DNA of 64,000 nucleotides. Origin: Streptomyces radiopugnans (lineage in GTDB: Bacteria > Actinomycetota > Actinomycetes > Streptomycetales > Streptomycetaceae). The position numbers and the translations under genes were made by a program. The notes under the pieces were generated by a model that saw only the letters and a program-made list of their open reading frames with translations, was not told where the DNA came from and ran no database searches. The DNA is taken from the NCBI RefSeq assembly GCF_900110735.1, contig NZ_FOET01000011.1, forward strand, positions 1-64,000, given 5' to 3'. The stretch's first letter is position 1; each line of letters opens with the position of its first letter. Positions 42,244 through 52,713 of this stretch are shown here, piece by piece.

Positions 42244-44363
42244 ATGGAAACCCAACGCGTGACGGAGTACCCGACCCCCCGACAGTCCGCTGCCCGGCCG
42301 ACGGGCGGCGGTGCTCGTACGGCCGCGCCCGCGCCCGCGCCGGAACGAACGGCCGGGCGCGCCGACGCCGCGCACGCCGCGCTTCCCGATCCCCGGGACG
42401 AGCCGGGCGCGTCGGACCTGGCGGCCGCCGCGCCCCGGGACGCCCCCGCCCCGCCGGAGGTGCCCGCACCGGCCGCCGGATGCCGCCCGCACACCGGCCA
42501 CGCCCGGCCCGCGGGCGGCGACGAGCCCGCCGGCCGCAGCCGTCCCGCCGCCCCGGAGCCCGCCGACCGGGACGCCGGGCCGGTGGCGGCCGGGCACCCC
42601 GGCGCGGAGGAGCCCGACGAGCGGGCCGAGCGGGAGCGGCGCGGGGGCGACCGGCTGCGCTTCGTGGGGGCCGCCACCCGGCGGATCGCCCGCGGCGTCG
42701 ATCTGGACGAGACCGTGCTCGGGCTGTGCCGGGCCAGCGTCCCGGCGTTCTCGGACGCGATCCTGGTCTACCTGCGCGATCCGCTGCCGGTGGGGGACGA
42801 GCGGCCCACCGGGCCCTTCCTGCTGCGGTTGCGCCGCACCGACCGGCTGCCCGACTACGCCGCCCCGGCGCCCGCCGACGCCGACCCCTCCGACACCGGG
42901 GAGTTCCCGCTGCCCCTGCTCGCCCCTCAGCCGGAGGGCGTGGCGAGCGGGACGCCGGAGCTGATCGAGGTGCGCGGCGGAGGCCCGCTGGCCGAGGTGC
43001 TGCGCGGGGTGCGCCCGGTCTTCGGCGACGCGCCCACCGTCCGCGAGGCGCTGCCGGAACTGCTCGGCCCCGCCCGCGAGATCCCGGCCGGGCGCCGGGC
43101 GATCCTCGCCCCGCTGCGTGGGCGCCGCCGGGTCATCGGCGCGGCCGTGTTCCTGCGCCGTCCCGACCGTGCCGCCTTCGAGGGCGACGACCTGCTGGTG
43201 GCCGCGCAACTGGCCACGCACACCGCGCTGGGCGTGGACAAGGCGGTGCTCTACGGGCGCGAGGCGTACATCGCCGACGAGCTCCAGCGCACCATGCTCC
43301 CCGACGAGCTGCCCCAGCCCACCGGGGTGACGCTGGCCAGCCGCTACCTCCCGGCGGCCGAGACCGCGCGGGTGGGCGGCGACTGGTACGACGCGATACC
43401 GCTGCCCGGCGGCCGGGTGGCCCTGGTCGTCGGCGACGTCATGGGCCACTCCATGACCTCCGCGGCGATCATGGGCCAGCTGCGCACCACCGCGCAGACC
43501 CTGGCCGGCCTCGACCTGCCGCCGCAGGAGGTGCTGCACCACCTCGACGAGCAGGCCCAGCGCCTGGGCAGCGACCGCATGGCGACCTGCCTGTACGCCG
43601 TCTACGATCCCGTCGCCCACCGGATCGTGGTGGCCAACGCCGGGCACCCGCCGCCGGTGGTGCTCCACCGCGACGGCCACGCCGAGGTGCTGCGCATCCC
43701 GGCCGGGGCGCCCATCGGGGTGGGGGCGTGGACTTCGAGGCGGTGGAGCTGGACGCCCCGGCCGGCGCCACGCTGCTGCTCTACACCGACGGACTGGTGG
43801 AGTCACGCCACCGCGACGTGTGGACCGGCATCGAGCAGCTGCGCGAGAAGCTCACCGACACCGCGGGGCTGACCCGCCCCGACACCCCGCCGCCGCTGGA
43901 GCCGTTGTGCGACGAGGTGCTGGACATCCTCGGCCCCGGTGACCGGGACGACGACATCGCGCTGCTGGCGGCCCGCTTCGACGGCATCCCGCCCAGCGAC
44001 GTCGCCTACTGGTACCTCGACCCGCGCGCCCAGACCGCGCGGCAGGCCCGCCGCCTGGCCCGGCGGGCGCTGGAGCGCTGGGAGCTGGCGGACCTGACGG
44101 ACTCCGTCGAGCTGCTGGTCAGCGAGGTGGTCACCAACGCCGTCCGCTACGCTGAGCGGCCCATCACCCTGCGGCTGCTGCGCACGGACGTACTGCGCTG
44201 CGAGGTCGGGGACGACGTGCCGCAGCTTCCCCGGCTGCGGCAGGCCAGAGCCACGGACGAGGGCGGCCGGGGCCTGTACCTGGTCAACCGGCTGGCCCGG
44301 CGCTGGGGCGCGACCCGGCTGAGCACCGGCAAGGTGGTGTGGTTCGAGCTGCCCATGCCGTAG
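42244..44363 (+). pseudogene. GAF-SpoIIE phosphatase-HATPase gene with a -1 frameshift
   Basis: Two overlapping reading frames together encode a protein of about 706 residues: a Pro/Ala-rich tail (1-130), a GAF-type domain (about 140-345), a PP2C SpoIIE phosphatase (about 365-580, GGDWYDAIPLPGGRVALVVGDVMG) and a HATPase_c anti-sigma kinase domain (about 590-706, SEVVTNAVRY, DEGGRGLYLV). The frame breaks in a run of five G at 43722-43726: adding one G restores GAPIGVGGVDFEAVEL, which matches GAPLGVGGVEFEPVSL in the paralogue at 61212. Domain conservation on both sides suggests a sequencing error in a homopolymer or a very recent mutation. If real, the kinase half and part of the phosphatase are lost. 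Confidence 0.88.
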
Positions 44364-44425
44364 CGCGGCCGCGGTCGGCCGGTTCCGGCCGGGTCCCGGG
44401 CGGCCGGCGGGCGGTCGCGGAACGA

Positions 44426-44465
44426 CCGGACGGGCCCGCACCACTCGGGGTGCGGGCCCGTCCGG
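44426..44465. terminator. Bidirectional terminator hairpin
   Basis: A perfect 17-bp stem, 44426-44442 paired with 44449-44465, has a 6-base loop and lies between the convergent SpoIIE and ahpD genes. Confidence 0.9.
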
Positions 44466-44514
44466 CTGCGCGCCGGTCCTCAGGGCCGTGCGCGCGGAGG
44501 TTTCCGGCGGGCCG

Positions 44515-45087
44515 TCAGACCGCGGCGGCCTCGGCGGCCGGGGCATCCGCCTGCGCCCCGGCCAGCGTGGCCTCGGCGTCCAGCACCGTGCCGACGGCCT
44601 GGAGGACGGAGGCGATCTTGAAGGCCTCCTGGATCGTCTCGCGGTCCACACCGGCCTTGCGGAGCACCTGCTCGTGGGAGTCCAGGCACTGCCCGCAGCC
44701 GTTGACCGCGGAGACGGCCAGCGACCACAGCTCGAAGTCGGCCTTGTCCACGCCCGGGTTGCCGATGACGTTCATCCGCAGGCCCGCGCGCAGGGTGCCG
44801 TACTCCGGGTCCGACAGCAGGTGCCGGGTGCGGTAGAAGACGTTGTTCATCGCCATGACGGCCGCGGCGGCCTTGGCGGCGGTGTACGCCTCGGGGGAGA
44901 GGTTGGCCTTGGCCTCCGGCTCCAGCTCGGTGAGCACCTTCGGCGAGCGCGAGGCGATCGCGCAGGCCAGCACCGTGCCCCACAGCTGCTGCCGGGGCAG
45001 TTCGGAGTTCCCTATCACCGAGCCGAGGTTGAGCTTGAGGTCCTTGGCGTAGTCGGGCAGGGCCGACTTCAGGTCGTCGAGAGCCAT
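44515..45087 (-). CDS. ahpD: Alkyl hydroperoxide reductase AhpD
   Basis: Protein of 190 residues of the CMD/AhpD fold, which recycles AhpC using electrons passed from lipoamide. The redox motif CGQC lies at Cys131-Cys134 with His138 and upstream Glu residues in the proton relay. An Ala-rich C-terminal tail follows. It lies 16 bp downstream of ahpC on the same strand, so both form one operon, presumably induced under peroxide stress by the divergent oxyR product. It is cytosolic. Confidence 0.95.
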   Translation of the reverse strand: MALDDLKSALPDYAKDLKLNLGSVIGNSELPRQQLWGTVLACAIASRSPKVLTELEPEAKANLSPEAYTAAKAAAAVMAMNNVFYRTRHLLSDPEYGTLRAGLRMNVIGNPGVDKADFELWSLAVSAVNGCGQCLDSHEQVLRKAGVDRETIQEAFKIASVLQAVGTVLDAEATLAGAQADAPAAEAAAV

Positions 45088-45103
45088 GTCGTCGTCTCAG
45101 TCC

Positions 45104-45658
45104 TCACTCGCCCGCGAGCAGCTTGACCGGGTCGAGGGTCTCCTCGCCCTTGGACCAGTTGCAGGGGCACAGCTCGTCGGTCTGCAGGGCGTCCAGGACC
45201 CGCAGGACCTCCTTGGGGTTACGGCCGACGGATCCGGCGGTCACCATGGTGAACTGGATCTCGTTGTTCTGGTCGACGATGAAGACGGCGCGCTGGGCGT
45301 AGCCGTCCTCGCCCTCGACGCCGCAGGCCCGCATCAGCTCGTGCTTGGGGTCGGCCAGCATCGGGAAGGGCAGGTCGCGCAGGTCGGCGTGGTCCTTGCG
45401 CCAGGCGTGGTGCACGAACTCCGAGTCGCCCGAGACGCCGAGGATCTGGGCGTCGCGGTCGGCGAACTCGTCGTTCAGCTTGCCGAAGGCGGCGATCTCG
45501 GTCGGGCAGACGAAGGTGAAGTCCTTCGGCCAGAAGAAGACGACCTTCCACTTGCCCTCGTACGTCTTGTGGTTGATCTGCTCGAACGCCTTGTCGGCGT
45601 CGAGGTCCACACAGGCGGTCAGATCGAACTCGGGGAACTTGTCACCGACAGTGAGCAC
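45104..45658 (-). CDS. ahpC: Peroxiredoxin AhpC
   Basis: Two-Cys peroxiredoxin of 184 residues that reduces H2O2 and organic peroxides. Peroxidatic Cys51 is in FTFVCPTE with the PxxxT/SxxC context intact; the C-terminal ELCPCNW (Cys164 and Cys166) provides the resolving cysteines, the pattern of the mycobacterial AhpC type that works with AhpD. It is divergent from oxyR with 132 bp between, and first gene of the ahpC-ahpD operon. Confidence 0.95.
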   Translation of the reverse strand: MLTVGDKFPEFDLTACVDLDADKAFEQINHKTYEGKWKVVFFWPKDFTFVCPTEIAAFGKLNDEFADRDAQILGVSGDSEFVHHAWRKDHADLRDLPFPMLADPKHELMRACGVEGEDGYAQRAVFIVDQNNEIQFTMVTAGSVGRNPKEVLRVLDALQTDELCPCNWSKGEETLDPVKLLAGE

Positions 45659-45738
45659 GCTCGCTCCTTGTTGCGTGGAAACGCCCCGGAACAGGGCTTT
45701 CCTGAGGGTTGGACGCGATCCACACTGCCATAGCCAAC

Positions 45739-45776
45739 ATTGATCAAAGAAATAGCTAGACTCACTGGCATTGATC
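45739..45776. promoter_or_regulatory. ahpC-oxyR divergent promoter region with 31-bp-spaced repeats
   Basis: ATTGATC occurs at 45739-45745 and 45770-45776, 31 bp apart, three helical turns, in an A+T-rich patch with ATAGC elements. Read leftward, the region offers -35/-10-like sequences for ahpC. It is a good candidate for the OxyR tetramer site, though the match is by position and spacing only. Confidence 0.6.
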
Positions 45777-45790
45777 GGAGGTGGTTATCA

Positions 45791-46813
45791 GTGACCCTGC
45801 CGGCGCACAGGCCGCGCCAGGAGTCCCGCGCGCGCCCCCACCAGGGGCCGGCACCGCACGGCCGGCGGACCCGTCAGCCCACGCTGTCCCAGTTGCGGGC
45901 GTTCACCGCCGTGGCGGACAACCTCCACTTCCGGGAGGCCGCCGCGGAGATCGGGATGAGCCAGCCGGCCCTGTCGGGCGCCGTCGCGGCGCTGGAGGAG
46001 TCGCTGGGGGTGAGGCTGCTGGAGCGTACGACGCGAAGAGTACTGCTCTCCCCGGCGGGTGAGCGTCTGGCGTCCAGAGCCCGGACGGTGCTGGACGCGG
46101 TGGAGGAGCTGCTGGAGGAGGCGGAGGCGGCGCGTGCGCCCTTCACGGGCGCGCTGCGACTGGGAGTGATCCCGACCTGTGCCCCCTACCTGCTGCCGAC
46201 GGTCCTGAGGCTCGTTCACGATCGCTATCCGGCGCTGGATCTGCAGGTGCACGAGGAGCAGACCGCCTCGCTGCTCGACGGCCTGGTGGCCGGGCGGCTC
46301 GACCTGCTGCTGCTCGCGGTGCCGCCCGGCGCGCCGCAGACCGCGGGCGCCGGCGGGGTGGAGACGGTGCCGCTGTTCGACGAGGACTTCGTGCTGGTGA
46401 CTCCGAGCGGACACGAACTGGCCGGCCGGGACGGCCTGCCCCGCGAGACGCTGCGCGGCCTGGACCTGCTGCTCCTGGACGAGGGGCACTGTCTGCGCCA
46501 GCAGGCCCTGGACGTGTGCCGCGAGGCCGGGCGGACCGACGGGGTGCCGGCCACCACGAGCGCGGCGGGCCTGTCCACCCTGGTCCAGCTCGTCGCGGGC
46601 GGACTGGGCGTGACGCTGCTGCCGCGCACCTCGCTGCACGTGGAGACGGAGCGCAACGAACTGCTGGCGACCGCGTGCTTCGCCGACCCCGCGCCCTCGC
46701 GGCGGATCGGCCTGGCGATGCGGGCGGGAACGGCCCGGCGGGACGAGTTCGCGGTGCTAGCCAAGGATTTGCGGGAGGCAATGCGTCCGCTTCCGGTGCG
46801 CATCGTGGACTGA
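45791..46813 (+). CDS. oxyR: LysR-type peroxide regulator OxyR
   Basis: Regulator of 340 residues. The N-terminal winged helix (about 31-90, LSQLRAFTAVADNLHFREAA) and a substrate/redox domain (about 120-330). Cys234 in EGHC and Cys243 in DVCREAG are nine residues apart, as are the redox pair of E. coli OxyR, so peroxide sensing by disulphide formation is expected. GTG 45791 is preferred because GGAGGTGG lies 6 bases upstream. It is divergent from ahpCD, its probable targets. Confidence 0.94.
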   Translation: MTLPAHRPRQESRARPHQGPAPHGRRTRQPTLSQLRAFTAVADNLHFREAAAEIGMSQPALSGAVAALEESLGVRLLERTTRRVLLSPAGERLASRARTVLDAVEELLEEAEAARAPFTGALRLGVIPTCAPYLLPTVLRLVHDRYPALDLQVHEEQTASLLDGLVAGRLDLLLLAVPPGAPQTAGAGGVETVPLFDEDFVLVTPSGHELAGRDGLPRETLRGLDLLLLDEGHCLRQQALDVCREAGRTDGVPATTSAAGLSTLVQLVAGGLGVTLLPRTSLHVETERNELLATACFADPAPSRRIGLAMRAGTARRDEFAVLAKDLREAMRPLPVRIVD

Positions 46814-47077
46814 CGGTGCGCCGGATTCGCGTGCCGGCCCGGCCCGCCGCACGTCACGCTGCGCACACGGCGGCCGTACCCCCGCCGGGCTCCGCCGGAC
46901 GGGCGCGCGGCGGGCCGCCCGACCGTACGCCACCGTATGCATAAGCGTGCGCACAGTGGGTAGAGCCGATGCATCGTCTCTCGTACGGCCGCAGCGCGAA
47001 CTGCCGTGCGCAGCAAGGCGGATCAGGGTGACTCAATCGAAAGATCGAACAGCCGTAGCCGTCGTCAGGAGTGGACC

Positions 47078-47437
47078 GTGCTGCAAACGCCGCATCAGTC
47101 TCCGCAGGCCGCCGTCGTCCCCGTCCAGCGCACCTCCTCGCGCGAGCAAACCGGACCGTGGCACTCCGAGGCGGTCTGCCGCAGGGACGAGGCCGGCCTG
47201 TTCTTCGCGCCCTCCAAGGAGCCCACGGCGGCCCGCCTTTCGCGCGAGCAGGCGGCCAAGCGGGTCTGCGCACGCTGCCCGGTGCTCGTCGAGTGCCGTG
47301 AGCACGCGCTGCTCCAGCCCGAACCGTACGGGGTGTGGGGCGGGTTGACCGCGGCCGAGCGCAGAGTGATGCTCGCCCGCCGCCGTCGCCGCGACGCCGA
47401 CCTGGGGCAGTCCGCCCAGGTGCCCCGCATCGCCTGA
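47078..47437 (+). CDS. WhiB-like iron-sulphur transcription factor
   Basis: Protein of 119 residues with four conserved cysteines: AVCRRDE, then CARC-x5-C (CARCPVLVEC), the ligands of a 4Fe-4S cluster, followed by GVWGGLTAAERR and a basic tail for DNA contact. WhiB-like proteins bind region 4 of the principal sigma factor and control development, antibiotic resistance or redox responses. GTG 47078 has AGGAG 6 bases upstream. Which Wbl subgroup it belongs to cannot be fixed from sequence alone; it is neither clearly WhiB nor WhiD. It is monocistronic, convergent with glpX. Confidence 0.93.
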   Translation: MLQTPHQSPQAAVVPVQRTSSREQTGPWHSEAVCRRDEAGLFFAPSKEPTAARLSREQAAKRVCARCPVLVECREHALLQPEPYGVWGGLTAAERRVMLARRRRRDADLGQSAQVPRIA

Positions 47438-47547
47438 CGGCTCCCCGCCGCTCCCGCCGTTCCCGGCATTCCAGGCTCCCGCCCCGGTACCGGTCCCGGC
47501 GCCGGCTCCGCCTTCCGGCCGGCCCCGGGACCTTCCGTGCCCGTACC

Positions 47548-48582
47548 TCAGCGGGCCCGGTCGAAGTCGATGGCGCTGTAGGCGCGCAGCTTCGACAGCT
47601 TGTGGGTGGAGTCGATCTGGCGGATGGTGCCGGACCTCGACCGCATCACCAGGGACTGGGTGGTGGCCGTCTCCGCGCGGTAGCGGACCCCCCGCAGCAG
47701 GTCGCCGTCGGTGATGCCGGTGGCGACGAAGAACACGTTGTCGCCGCTGATCAGGTCGTCGGTGGTCAGGACCCGGTCCAGGTCGTGGCCCGCGTCGAGC
47801 GCCTTGTGGCGCTCCTCGTCGTCCTTGGGCCACAGCCGGCCCTGGATCACACCGCCCAGGCACTTGATCGCGCAGGCGGCGATGATGCCCTCCGGCGTAC
47901 CGCCGATGCCCAGCAGCAGGTCGACGCCCGTGCCCTCGCGGGCGGCCATGATCGCGCCGGCCACGTCGCCGTCGGAGATGAACTTGATCCGGGCGCCGGA
48001 CTCCCGGACCTCCTTGACGATGCCGTCGTGGCGCGGCCGGTCGAGGATGACGACGGTGACGTCCTCCGGCGCGCCGCCCTTGGCCTTGGCGACCCGGCGG
48101 ATGTTGACCGAGGGCGGGGCGGTGATGTCGACGAACTCGGCCGCCTCCGGGCCGGTGACGAGCTTGTCCATGTAGAACACGGCCGACGGGTCGAACATCG
48201 AGCCGCGCTCGGCCACGGCCAGCACCGACACCGCGTTGCCCATGCCCTTGGCGGTCAGCGTCGTGCCGTCCACCGGGTCCACGGCCACGTCGCACTCCGG
48301 GCCGGTCCCGTCGCCCACGCGCTCACCGTTGTAGAGCATCGGGGCCTCGTCCTTCTCCCCCTCGCCGATGACGACGACGCCGTTCATCGAGACGGTGGAG
48401 ACCAGGGTGCGCATGGCGCGGACGGCCGCCCCGTCCGCGCCGTTCTTGTCGCCGCGGCCGACCCAGCGGCCCGATGCCATGGCGCCCGCCTCGGTCACGC
48501 GGACGAGTTCGAGGGCGAGGTTGCGGTCGGGTGCCTCGGGGCTTACTTCGAGCGGGGAGGGAAGGTGGTTGTGATCGGTCAT
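47548..48582 (-). CDS. glpX: Fructose-1,6-bisphosphatase class II, GlpX
   Basis: Gluconeogenic enzyme of 344 residues that hydrolyses fructose-1,6-bisphosphate. Signature metal and substrate motifs are visible: [28 protein letters not shown] and [12 protein letters not shown]. Class II enzymes are Mg/Mn-dependent and are the usual FBPase of actinobacteria. Starts with ATG after GAAAGGTG. It lies alone between the wbl gene and the divergent DUF4245 gene. Confidence 0.95.
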   Translation of the reverse strand: MTDHNHLPSPLEVSPEAPDRNLALELVRVTEAGAMASGRWVGRGDKNGADGAAVRAMRTLVSTVSMNGVVVIGEGEKDEAPMLYNGERVGDGTGPECDVAVDPVDGTTLTAKGMGNAVSVLAVAERGSMFDPSAVFYMDKLVTGPEAAEFVDITAPPSVNIRRVAKAKGGAPEDVTVVILDRPRHDGIVKEVRESGARIKFISDGDVAGAIMAAREGTGVDLLLGIGGTPEGIIAACAIKCLGGVIQGRLWPKDDEERHKALDAGHDLDRVLTTDDLISGDNVFFVATGITDGDLLRGVRYRAETATTQSLVMRSRSGTIRQIDSTHKLSKLRAYSAIDFDRAR

Positions 48583-48751
48583 CGTGACGCACCTTTCTGC
48601 ACGTCTGTACGGCGTCCGAACGCGACGGCCGAAGTGTTGAGGGTGCCTTCGACCCTATCCGGAGCAGTGGCAAAGTGAGCAGAGTGCCCCACGGATGAGC
48701 GGAAAGGGGGTGGTGGTCCGGGCGGAAACGGGCATGGGGGACGATGGAACC

Positions 48752-49336
48752 GTGGCAAGCACGGAGAACAAGCGCGGTAGGCAGACGGCCCGGGACATGG
48801 TGCTGTCGTTGCTGGTGATCCTTCTGGGCGCGGGGTTCGTGTACCTGCTCGTCCCGCACGACGACTCGCTCGACCCGGTGCGCCCGATCAGCTACGACGT
48901 CGAGCTGGTCACGGCGCGGCGCGCGGCGCCGTATCCGGTGGCGGCGCCCGTGGGGCTGCCGGACACCTGGCGCGCGACCTCGGTTGACTACAAGCGGCAG
49001 AGCGACCTCGGGGCCGTGTGGCACCTGGGCTTCATGGACCCGGACGACCAGTACGCGGCCGTCGAGCAGAGCGACGGCCAGCCGGAGAAGTTCATCGGGA
49101 GCGTCACCCACGGGGCGGAGCCGGCCGACCGCACCCAGACGGTCGGCGGCGAGGAGTGGGAGCGCTACGAGGGCGCCAAGTACGACGCGCTGGTCCGGCG
49201 GGAGTCCGGGGTGACCACGGTGGTGACGGGCACGGCGTCCTTCGACAGCCTCGCGCGGCTGGCCGCCGCGCTGGAGGCGGAGCGGGCCGGGGAATCCGGC
49301 GAGCCCCTGGAGACCGGGGCGTCCGGCGAGGACTGA
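48752..49336 (+). CDS. DUF4245 membrane-anchored protein
   Basis: Protein of 194 residues with one N-terminal transmembrane helix (about 15-36) and an external domain (about 45-180) with VGLPDTWRATSVDY and HLGFMDPDDQYAAVEQS, the DUF4245 signature. Function unknown; the family is found in actinobacteria next to glpX, as here. GTG 48752 is chosen by length and by GGGGGA 9-10 bases upstream; starts at 48695 and 48734 are in frame but weaker. A hairpin at 49345-49373 follows. Confidence 0.87.
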   Translation: MASTENKRGRQTARDMVLSLLVILLGAGFVYLLVPHDDSLDPVRPISYDVELVTARRAAPYPVAAPVGLPDTWRATSVDYKRQSDLGAVWHLGFMDPDDQYAAVEQSDGQPEKFIGSVTHGAEPADRTQTVGGEEWERYEGAKYDALVRRESGVTTVVTGTASFDSLARLAAALEAERAGESGEPLETGASGED

Positions 49337-49344
49337 GCGGGGAC

Positions 49345-49373
49345 GGGCCGCCGGACCGGAGGTCCGGCGGCCC
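49345..49373. terminator. Terminator between DUF4245 and xseB
   Basis: A perfect 13-bp stem, GGGCCGCCGGACC at 49345-49357 and its complement at 49361-49373, has a 3-base loop. It is bidirectional for the convergent genes. Confidence 0.9.
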
Positions 49374-49469
49374 GCAGCGCGTCCCGGACGGCGGTGACGA
49401 CGCCCTCGCAGGCCAGGCGGTCCGGGCAGGCCAGGCGGTACGGACGCGGCAGGGCCGTCGCCGTCCCCG

Positions 49470-49733
49470 TCACTCCGGGCCGTCCGCGGCTCCCGTGTCG
49501 TCCGGCGGCCCCTCCCCGTCCTCGGCCAGCACCGCGTCCAGCCGCGCACGGGCGCCCTCCAGCCATCGGCGGCAGACCGCGGCCAGCTCCTCGCCCCGCT
49601 CCCACAGGGCCAGCGACTCCTCCAGCGTGGAGCCGCCCGCCTCCAGACGGCGGACCACGGCGACCAGCTCGTCGCGCGCCTGCTCGTAGCCCATCTCCCC
49701 GGCCGGCGGGGTGCCCGTGCTCGTGTCTTCCAT
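49470..49733 (-). CDS. xseB: Exodeoxyribonuclease VII small subunit
   Basis: Small subunit of 87 residues. MGYEQARDELVAVVRRLEAGG followed by TLEESLALWERGEELA is the XseB helical hairpin; the acidic tail is variable. Several copies bind one XseA and are required for activity. It lies 40 bp downstream of xseA on the same strand, forming the xseA-xseB operon for processive single-strand DNA degradation in repair. Confidence 0.95.
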   Translation of the reverse strand: MEDTSTGTPPAGEMGYEQARDELVAVVRRLEAGGSTLEESLALWERGEELAAVCRRWLEGARARLDAVLAEDGEGPPDDTGAADGPE

Positions 49734-49773
49734 GGGCCTCAGCCTAGGCCCGGGGCCTGACAGCGCGGATCCC

Positions 49774-50994
49774 TCACCCGTCCTCGCCGCGCCGCGCGAC
49801 CACCGTCAGCTCGCCGTCGGCCACCCGGGCGCGCAGCCGCTCGCCGTCGGCCACCTCCCGTGCCGCCCGCACCGCGCTCCCGTCGGCCCGCTGCAGCACC
49901 GCGTAGCCGCGTGCGAGCGTCGCGGCGGGGGAGAGGGCGACGACCCGGGCGGCGGTGTGCTCCAGCTCCGCCTCGGCCCGCGCCAGCAGGTGCCCGAACG
50001 TCCGCCGGGCGCGGTCGAGCACCGCCGCGACCTGCTCCTCGCGCTCGGCCACCATCGCGTGCGGCCGGGCCATCACCGGGCGGCTCATGGTGTCCGCCAG
50101 CCCCCGCTCCTGCCGCTCCAGCATCCCCTCGACCGCCCGCAGCGCCCGCTCGCGCAACTGCCGCACCCGGTCCAGCTCCTCGCGCACGTCCGGTACGACG
50201 TCCTTGGCGGCGTGGGTGGGCGTACGGGAGCGCAGGTCGGCGACCAGGTCCAGCAGGGGGGTGTCGGGCTCGTGCCCGATGGCCGAGACGACCGGGGTGA
50301 CGCAGTCGGCCACCGTCCGCACCAGGCGCTCGTCGGAGAAGGGCAGCAGGTCCTCCACGCTGCCGCCGCCCCGGGCCACGATGATCACGTCCACCTCCGG
50401 ATCGGCGTCCAGCTCCCGCACCGCGTCGATCACCTGCGCCACCGCGTGCACGCCCTGCACGGCCACGTTGCGCACGGCGAAGCGGACCGCGGGCCAGCGC
50501 TGCCGCGCCGTCTCCAGCACGTCCCGCTCGGCCGCGGAGGCGCGGCCGGTGACCAGGCCGACCAGACCGGGCAGGAACGGCAGCGGCTTCTTCCGCTCGG
50601 CCGCGAACAGGCCCTCGGCCGCCAGCGACTTCTTCAGCTGCTCCAGCCGCGCCAGCAGCTCGCCCATCCCCACCGGCCGGATCTCGCTCACCCGCAGGGA
50701 GAGCTGACCGCGCGGCGCGTACCACTCCGGCTTGCCCAGGGCCACGATCCGGGCGCCCTCGCCCACCACGTCCGCCACCTTGTCGAAGACGGCGCGGTAG
50801 CAGGTCACGGTCAGCGAGACGTCGTAGGAGGGGTCGCGCAGGGTCAGGAACACCACCCCCGCGCCGGGGCGCCGGGAGAGCTGGGTGATCTGCCCCTCGA
50901 CCCACACGGCGCCGAGCCGGTCGATCCATCCGCCGATCAGCCGCGACACCTCGCCGACGGGGACCGGCGCCTCGGGCGACGTGTTGAGAGCCAT
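49774..50994 (-). CDS. xseA: Exodeoxyribonuclease VII large subunit
   Basis: Catalytic subunit of 406 residues. An OB-fold (about 12-105, [14 protein letters not shown]) binds single-stranded DNA; the catalytic domain (about 125-330) shows [38 protein letters not shown] and [20 protein letters not shown]; coiled-coil and tail segments follow. The enzyme cuts ssDNA from both ends into oligonucleotides. The ATG follows a purine-rich stretch (GGAAGGAGGC on the other side of the start region is partly conserved). First gene of the xseAB operon, divergent from ispH. Confidence 0.95.
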   Translation of the reverse strand: MALNTSPEAPVPVGEVSRLIGGWIDRLGAVWVEGQITQLSRRPGAGVVFLTLRDPSYDVSLTVTCYRAVFDKVADVVGEGARIVALGKPEWYAPRGQLSLRVSEIRPVGMGELLARLEQLKKSLAAEGLFAAERKKPLPFLPGLVGLVTGRASAAERDVLETARQRWPAVRFAVRNVAVQGVHAVAQVIDAVRELDADPEVDVIIVARGGGSVEDLLPFSDERLVRTVADCVTPVVSAIGHEPDTPLLDLVADLRSRTPTHAAKDVVPDVREELDRVRQLRERALRAVEGMLERQERGLADTMSRPVMARPHAMVAEREEQVAAVLDRARRTFGHLLARAEAELEHTAARVVALSPAATLARGYAVLQRADGSAVRAAREVADGERLRARVADGELTVVARRGEDG

Positions 50995-51070
50995 GGAAGG
51001 AGGCTAGCGGCAACCCCCGACAGCCTCCGCCCCGCCGGAGGCCCGCGGCCGGGGCCCGTACGATGGCCCC

Positions 51071-52051
51071 ATGACTGCTACGACCGCACGCCGGGTCCTC
51101 CTCGCCGCGCCCCGCGGCTACTGCGCGGGCGTCGACCGCGCCGTGATCGCCGTCGAGAAGGCGCTGGAGCAGTACGGCGCGCCGATCTACGTGCGCAAGG
51201 AGATCGTCCACAACAAGTACGTCGTGGAGACCCTGCGCAAGAAGGGCGCGATCTTCGTCGACGAGACGGAGGAGGTGCCCGAGGGATCCATCGTGATCTT
51301 CTCCGCCCACGGGGTCGCCCCGGTCGTCCACGAGGAGGCCGAGCGGCGGAAGCTGGCGACCATCGACGCCACCTGCCCCCTGGTGACCAAGGTCCACAAG
51401 GAGGCCGTCCGCTTCGCGAAGGAGGACTACGACATCCTCCTGATCGGCCACGAGGGCCACGAGGAGGTCATCGGCACCAGCGGAGAGGCGCCCGACCACA
51501 TCACGCTGGTCGACGGCCCCGGGGACGTGGAGAACGTCGAGGTGCGCGACCCGGACAAGGTCGTCTGGCTCTCCCAGACCACGCTGTCGGTCGACGAGAC
51601 GATGGAGACGGTCGACGCGCTCAAGGAGCGTTTCCCGGGCCTGGTCAGCCCGCCGAGCGACGACATCTGCTACGCCACCCAGAACCGGCAGACCGCGGTC
51701 AAGCAGGTCGCCGCCGACTCCGACCTGGTCATCGTCGTCGGCTCGAAGAACTCCTCCAACTCCGTCCGCCTGGTCGAGGTCGCCCTCGGCGCGGGCGCGA
51801 AGGCCGGCCACCTGGTCGACAACGCCTCCGAGATCGACGAGGCGTGGCTGGAGGGGGTCGCCACCGTCGGCGTCACCTCGGGCGCCTCGGTGCCGGACGT
51901 GCTGGTCGAGGGCGTCCTGGAGTGGCTGGCCGAGCGCGGCTACGGCGATGTGGAGGTCGTCCAGCCGATGGAGGAGAAGCTGACCTTCTCCCTCCCCAAG
52001 GAGCTGCGCCGGGACCTGCGGGCCGAGGCCGAGCGCAAGGCCGCCGGCTAA
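51071..52051 (+). CDS. ispH: 4-Hydroxy-3-methylbut-2-enyl diphosphate reductase IspH
   Basis: Last enzyme of the MEP isoprenoid pathway, 326 residues, converting HMBPP to IPP and DMAPP through a 4Fe-4S cluster. The three cluster cysteines are in [20 protein letters not shown] and [16 protein letters not shown] and the catalytic Glu in the GTSGEAP region are present. A -10 hexamer TACGAT at about 51059-51064 lies just before the ATG, so the transcript may be leaderless. Its stop overlaps the end of the convergent DUF6542 gene by 4 bases. Confidence 0.96.
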   Translation: MTATTARRVLLAAPRGYCAGVDRAVIAVEKALEQYGAPIYVRKEIVHNKYVVETLRKKGAIFVDETEEVPEGSIVIFSAHGVAPVVHEEAERRKLATIDATCPLVTKVHKEAVRFAKEDYDILLIGHEGHEEVIGTSGEAPDHITLVDGPGDVENVEVRDPDKVVWLSQTTLSVDETMETVDALKERFPGLVSPPSDDICYATQNRQTAVKQVAADSDLVIVVGSKNSSNSVRLVEVALGAGAKAGHLVDNASEIDEAWLEGVATVGVTSGASVPDVLVEGVLEWLAERGYGDVEVVQPMEEKLTFSLPKELRRDLRAEAERKAAG

Positions 52052-52713
52052 CCGGCGGGCTGCTGGGCGGGCCGGTCCCCGCCCTCCGCGTGAGCGGGGG
52101 CGGCGGGGGCCGGAGGCCGCTTCCGCGTTCCGGCGGCCCTCCGCGCTCCGGCCCTCCCCGCCCTGCGGGACCCGGCACGCCTGGTGCCGGGCCTGCGGCC
52201 GGCCCGTCCGCGGGCGACGGCGACGGCCACGGCGGTCAGCGTGCCCCCGTAGAGCCATCCGGCATGCACGGCCAGCGCGGTCACCAACTCCACCAGCCGC
52301 TCCGCCGGCCCGCCCGAGCCTCCGCTGACGAACAGCAGTCCGGCGGTGAACGCGATCGGTGCGGCGATCGGTGCGGCGGCCAGGTCGGCCGGTCGCACCC
52401 ACAGCGCGCACACGGCGCTGACCAGCACGAAGGAGATCCCGTAGACGGCCGGCCGGCCGTCCAGCAGCAGTGCGTCCAGCCCGCCGGCCAGCAGCATCGC
52501 GCCCGTGGCCAGCAGTCCGCAGCCGAGTCCGGTCAGGCGCGCGCCCGGCGGCCACTCGCGCCGGGCGGCCCCGGCGCCCGCGCGGGACGGGCCCGGCGCG
52601 GGCCGCGCCGGAGCGCGCCGGAGCGGGCCCTCCTCGGCTTCGGGGGAAGCGGGCTGCGCCGTCCGGCGTCGCGGACGGAGACGGGGGGTGCGCGCACTGT
52701 GTTGCTCCACCAC
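52048..52713 (-). CDS. DUF6542-like membrane protein
   Basis: Protein of 221 residues with a basic, Arg/Pro-rich N-terminal tail, four hydrophobic helices between about residues 60 and 175 ([19 protein letters not shown], then [30 protein letters not shown]) and a long Arg/Ala/Pro-rich cytoplasmic tail. It resembles the actinobacterial DUF6542 family, function unknown. GTG 52713 (or 52710) is chosen because TACGTT lies just upstream as a -10, which suggests a leaderless transcript; no ribosome site is visible. It is convergent with ispH and divergent from ychF. Confidence 0.78.
   Translation of the reverse strand: MVEQHSARTPRLRPRRRTAQPASPEAEEGPLRRAPARPAPGPSRAGAGAARREWPPGARLTGLGCGLLATGAMLLAGGLDALLLDGRPAVYGISFVLVSAVCALWVRPADLAAAPIAAPIAFTAGLLFVSGGSGGPAERLVELVTALAVHAGWLYGGTLTAVAVAVARGRAGRRPGTRRAGSRRAGRAGARRAAGTRKRPPAPAAPAHAEGGDRPAQQPAG

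Noticed and set aside
46935-46975. Possible sigma-WhiG promoter before the WhiB-like gene (TAAG and GCCGAT)
   Set aside because: The gap between the two elements is about 19 bp instead of about 15, and the -35 match is imperfect.
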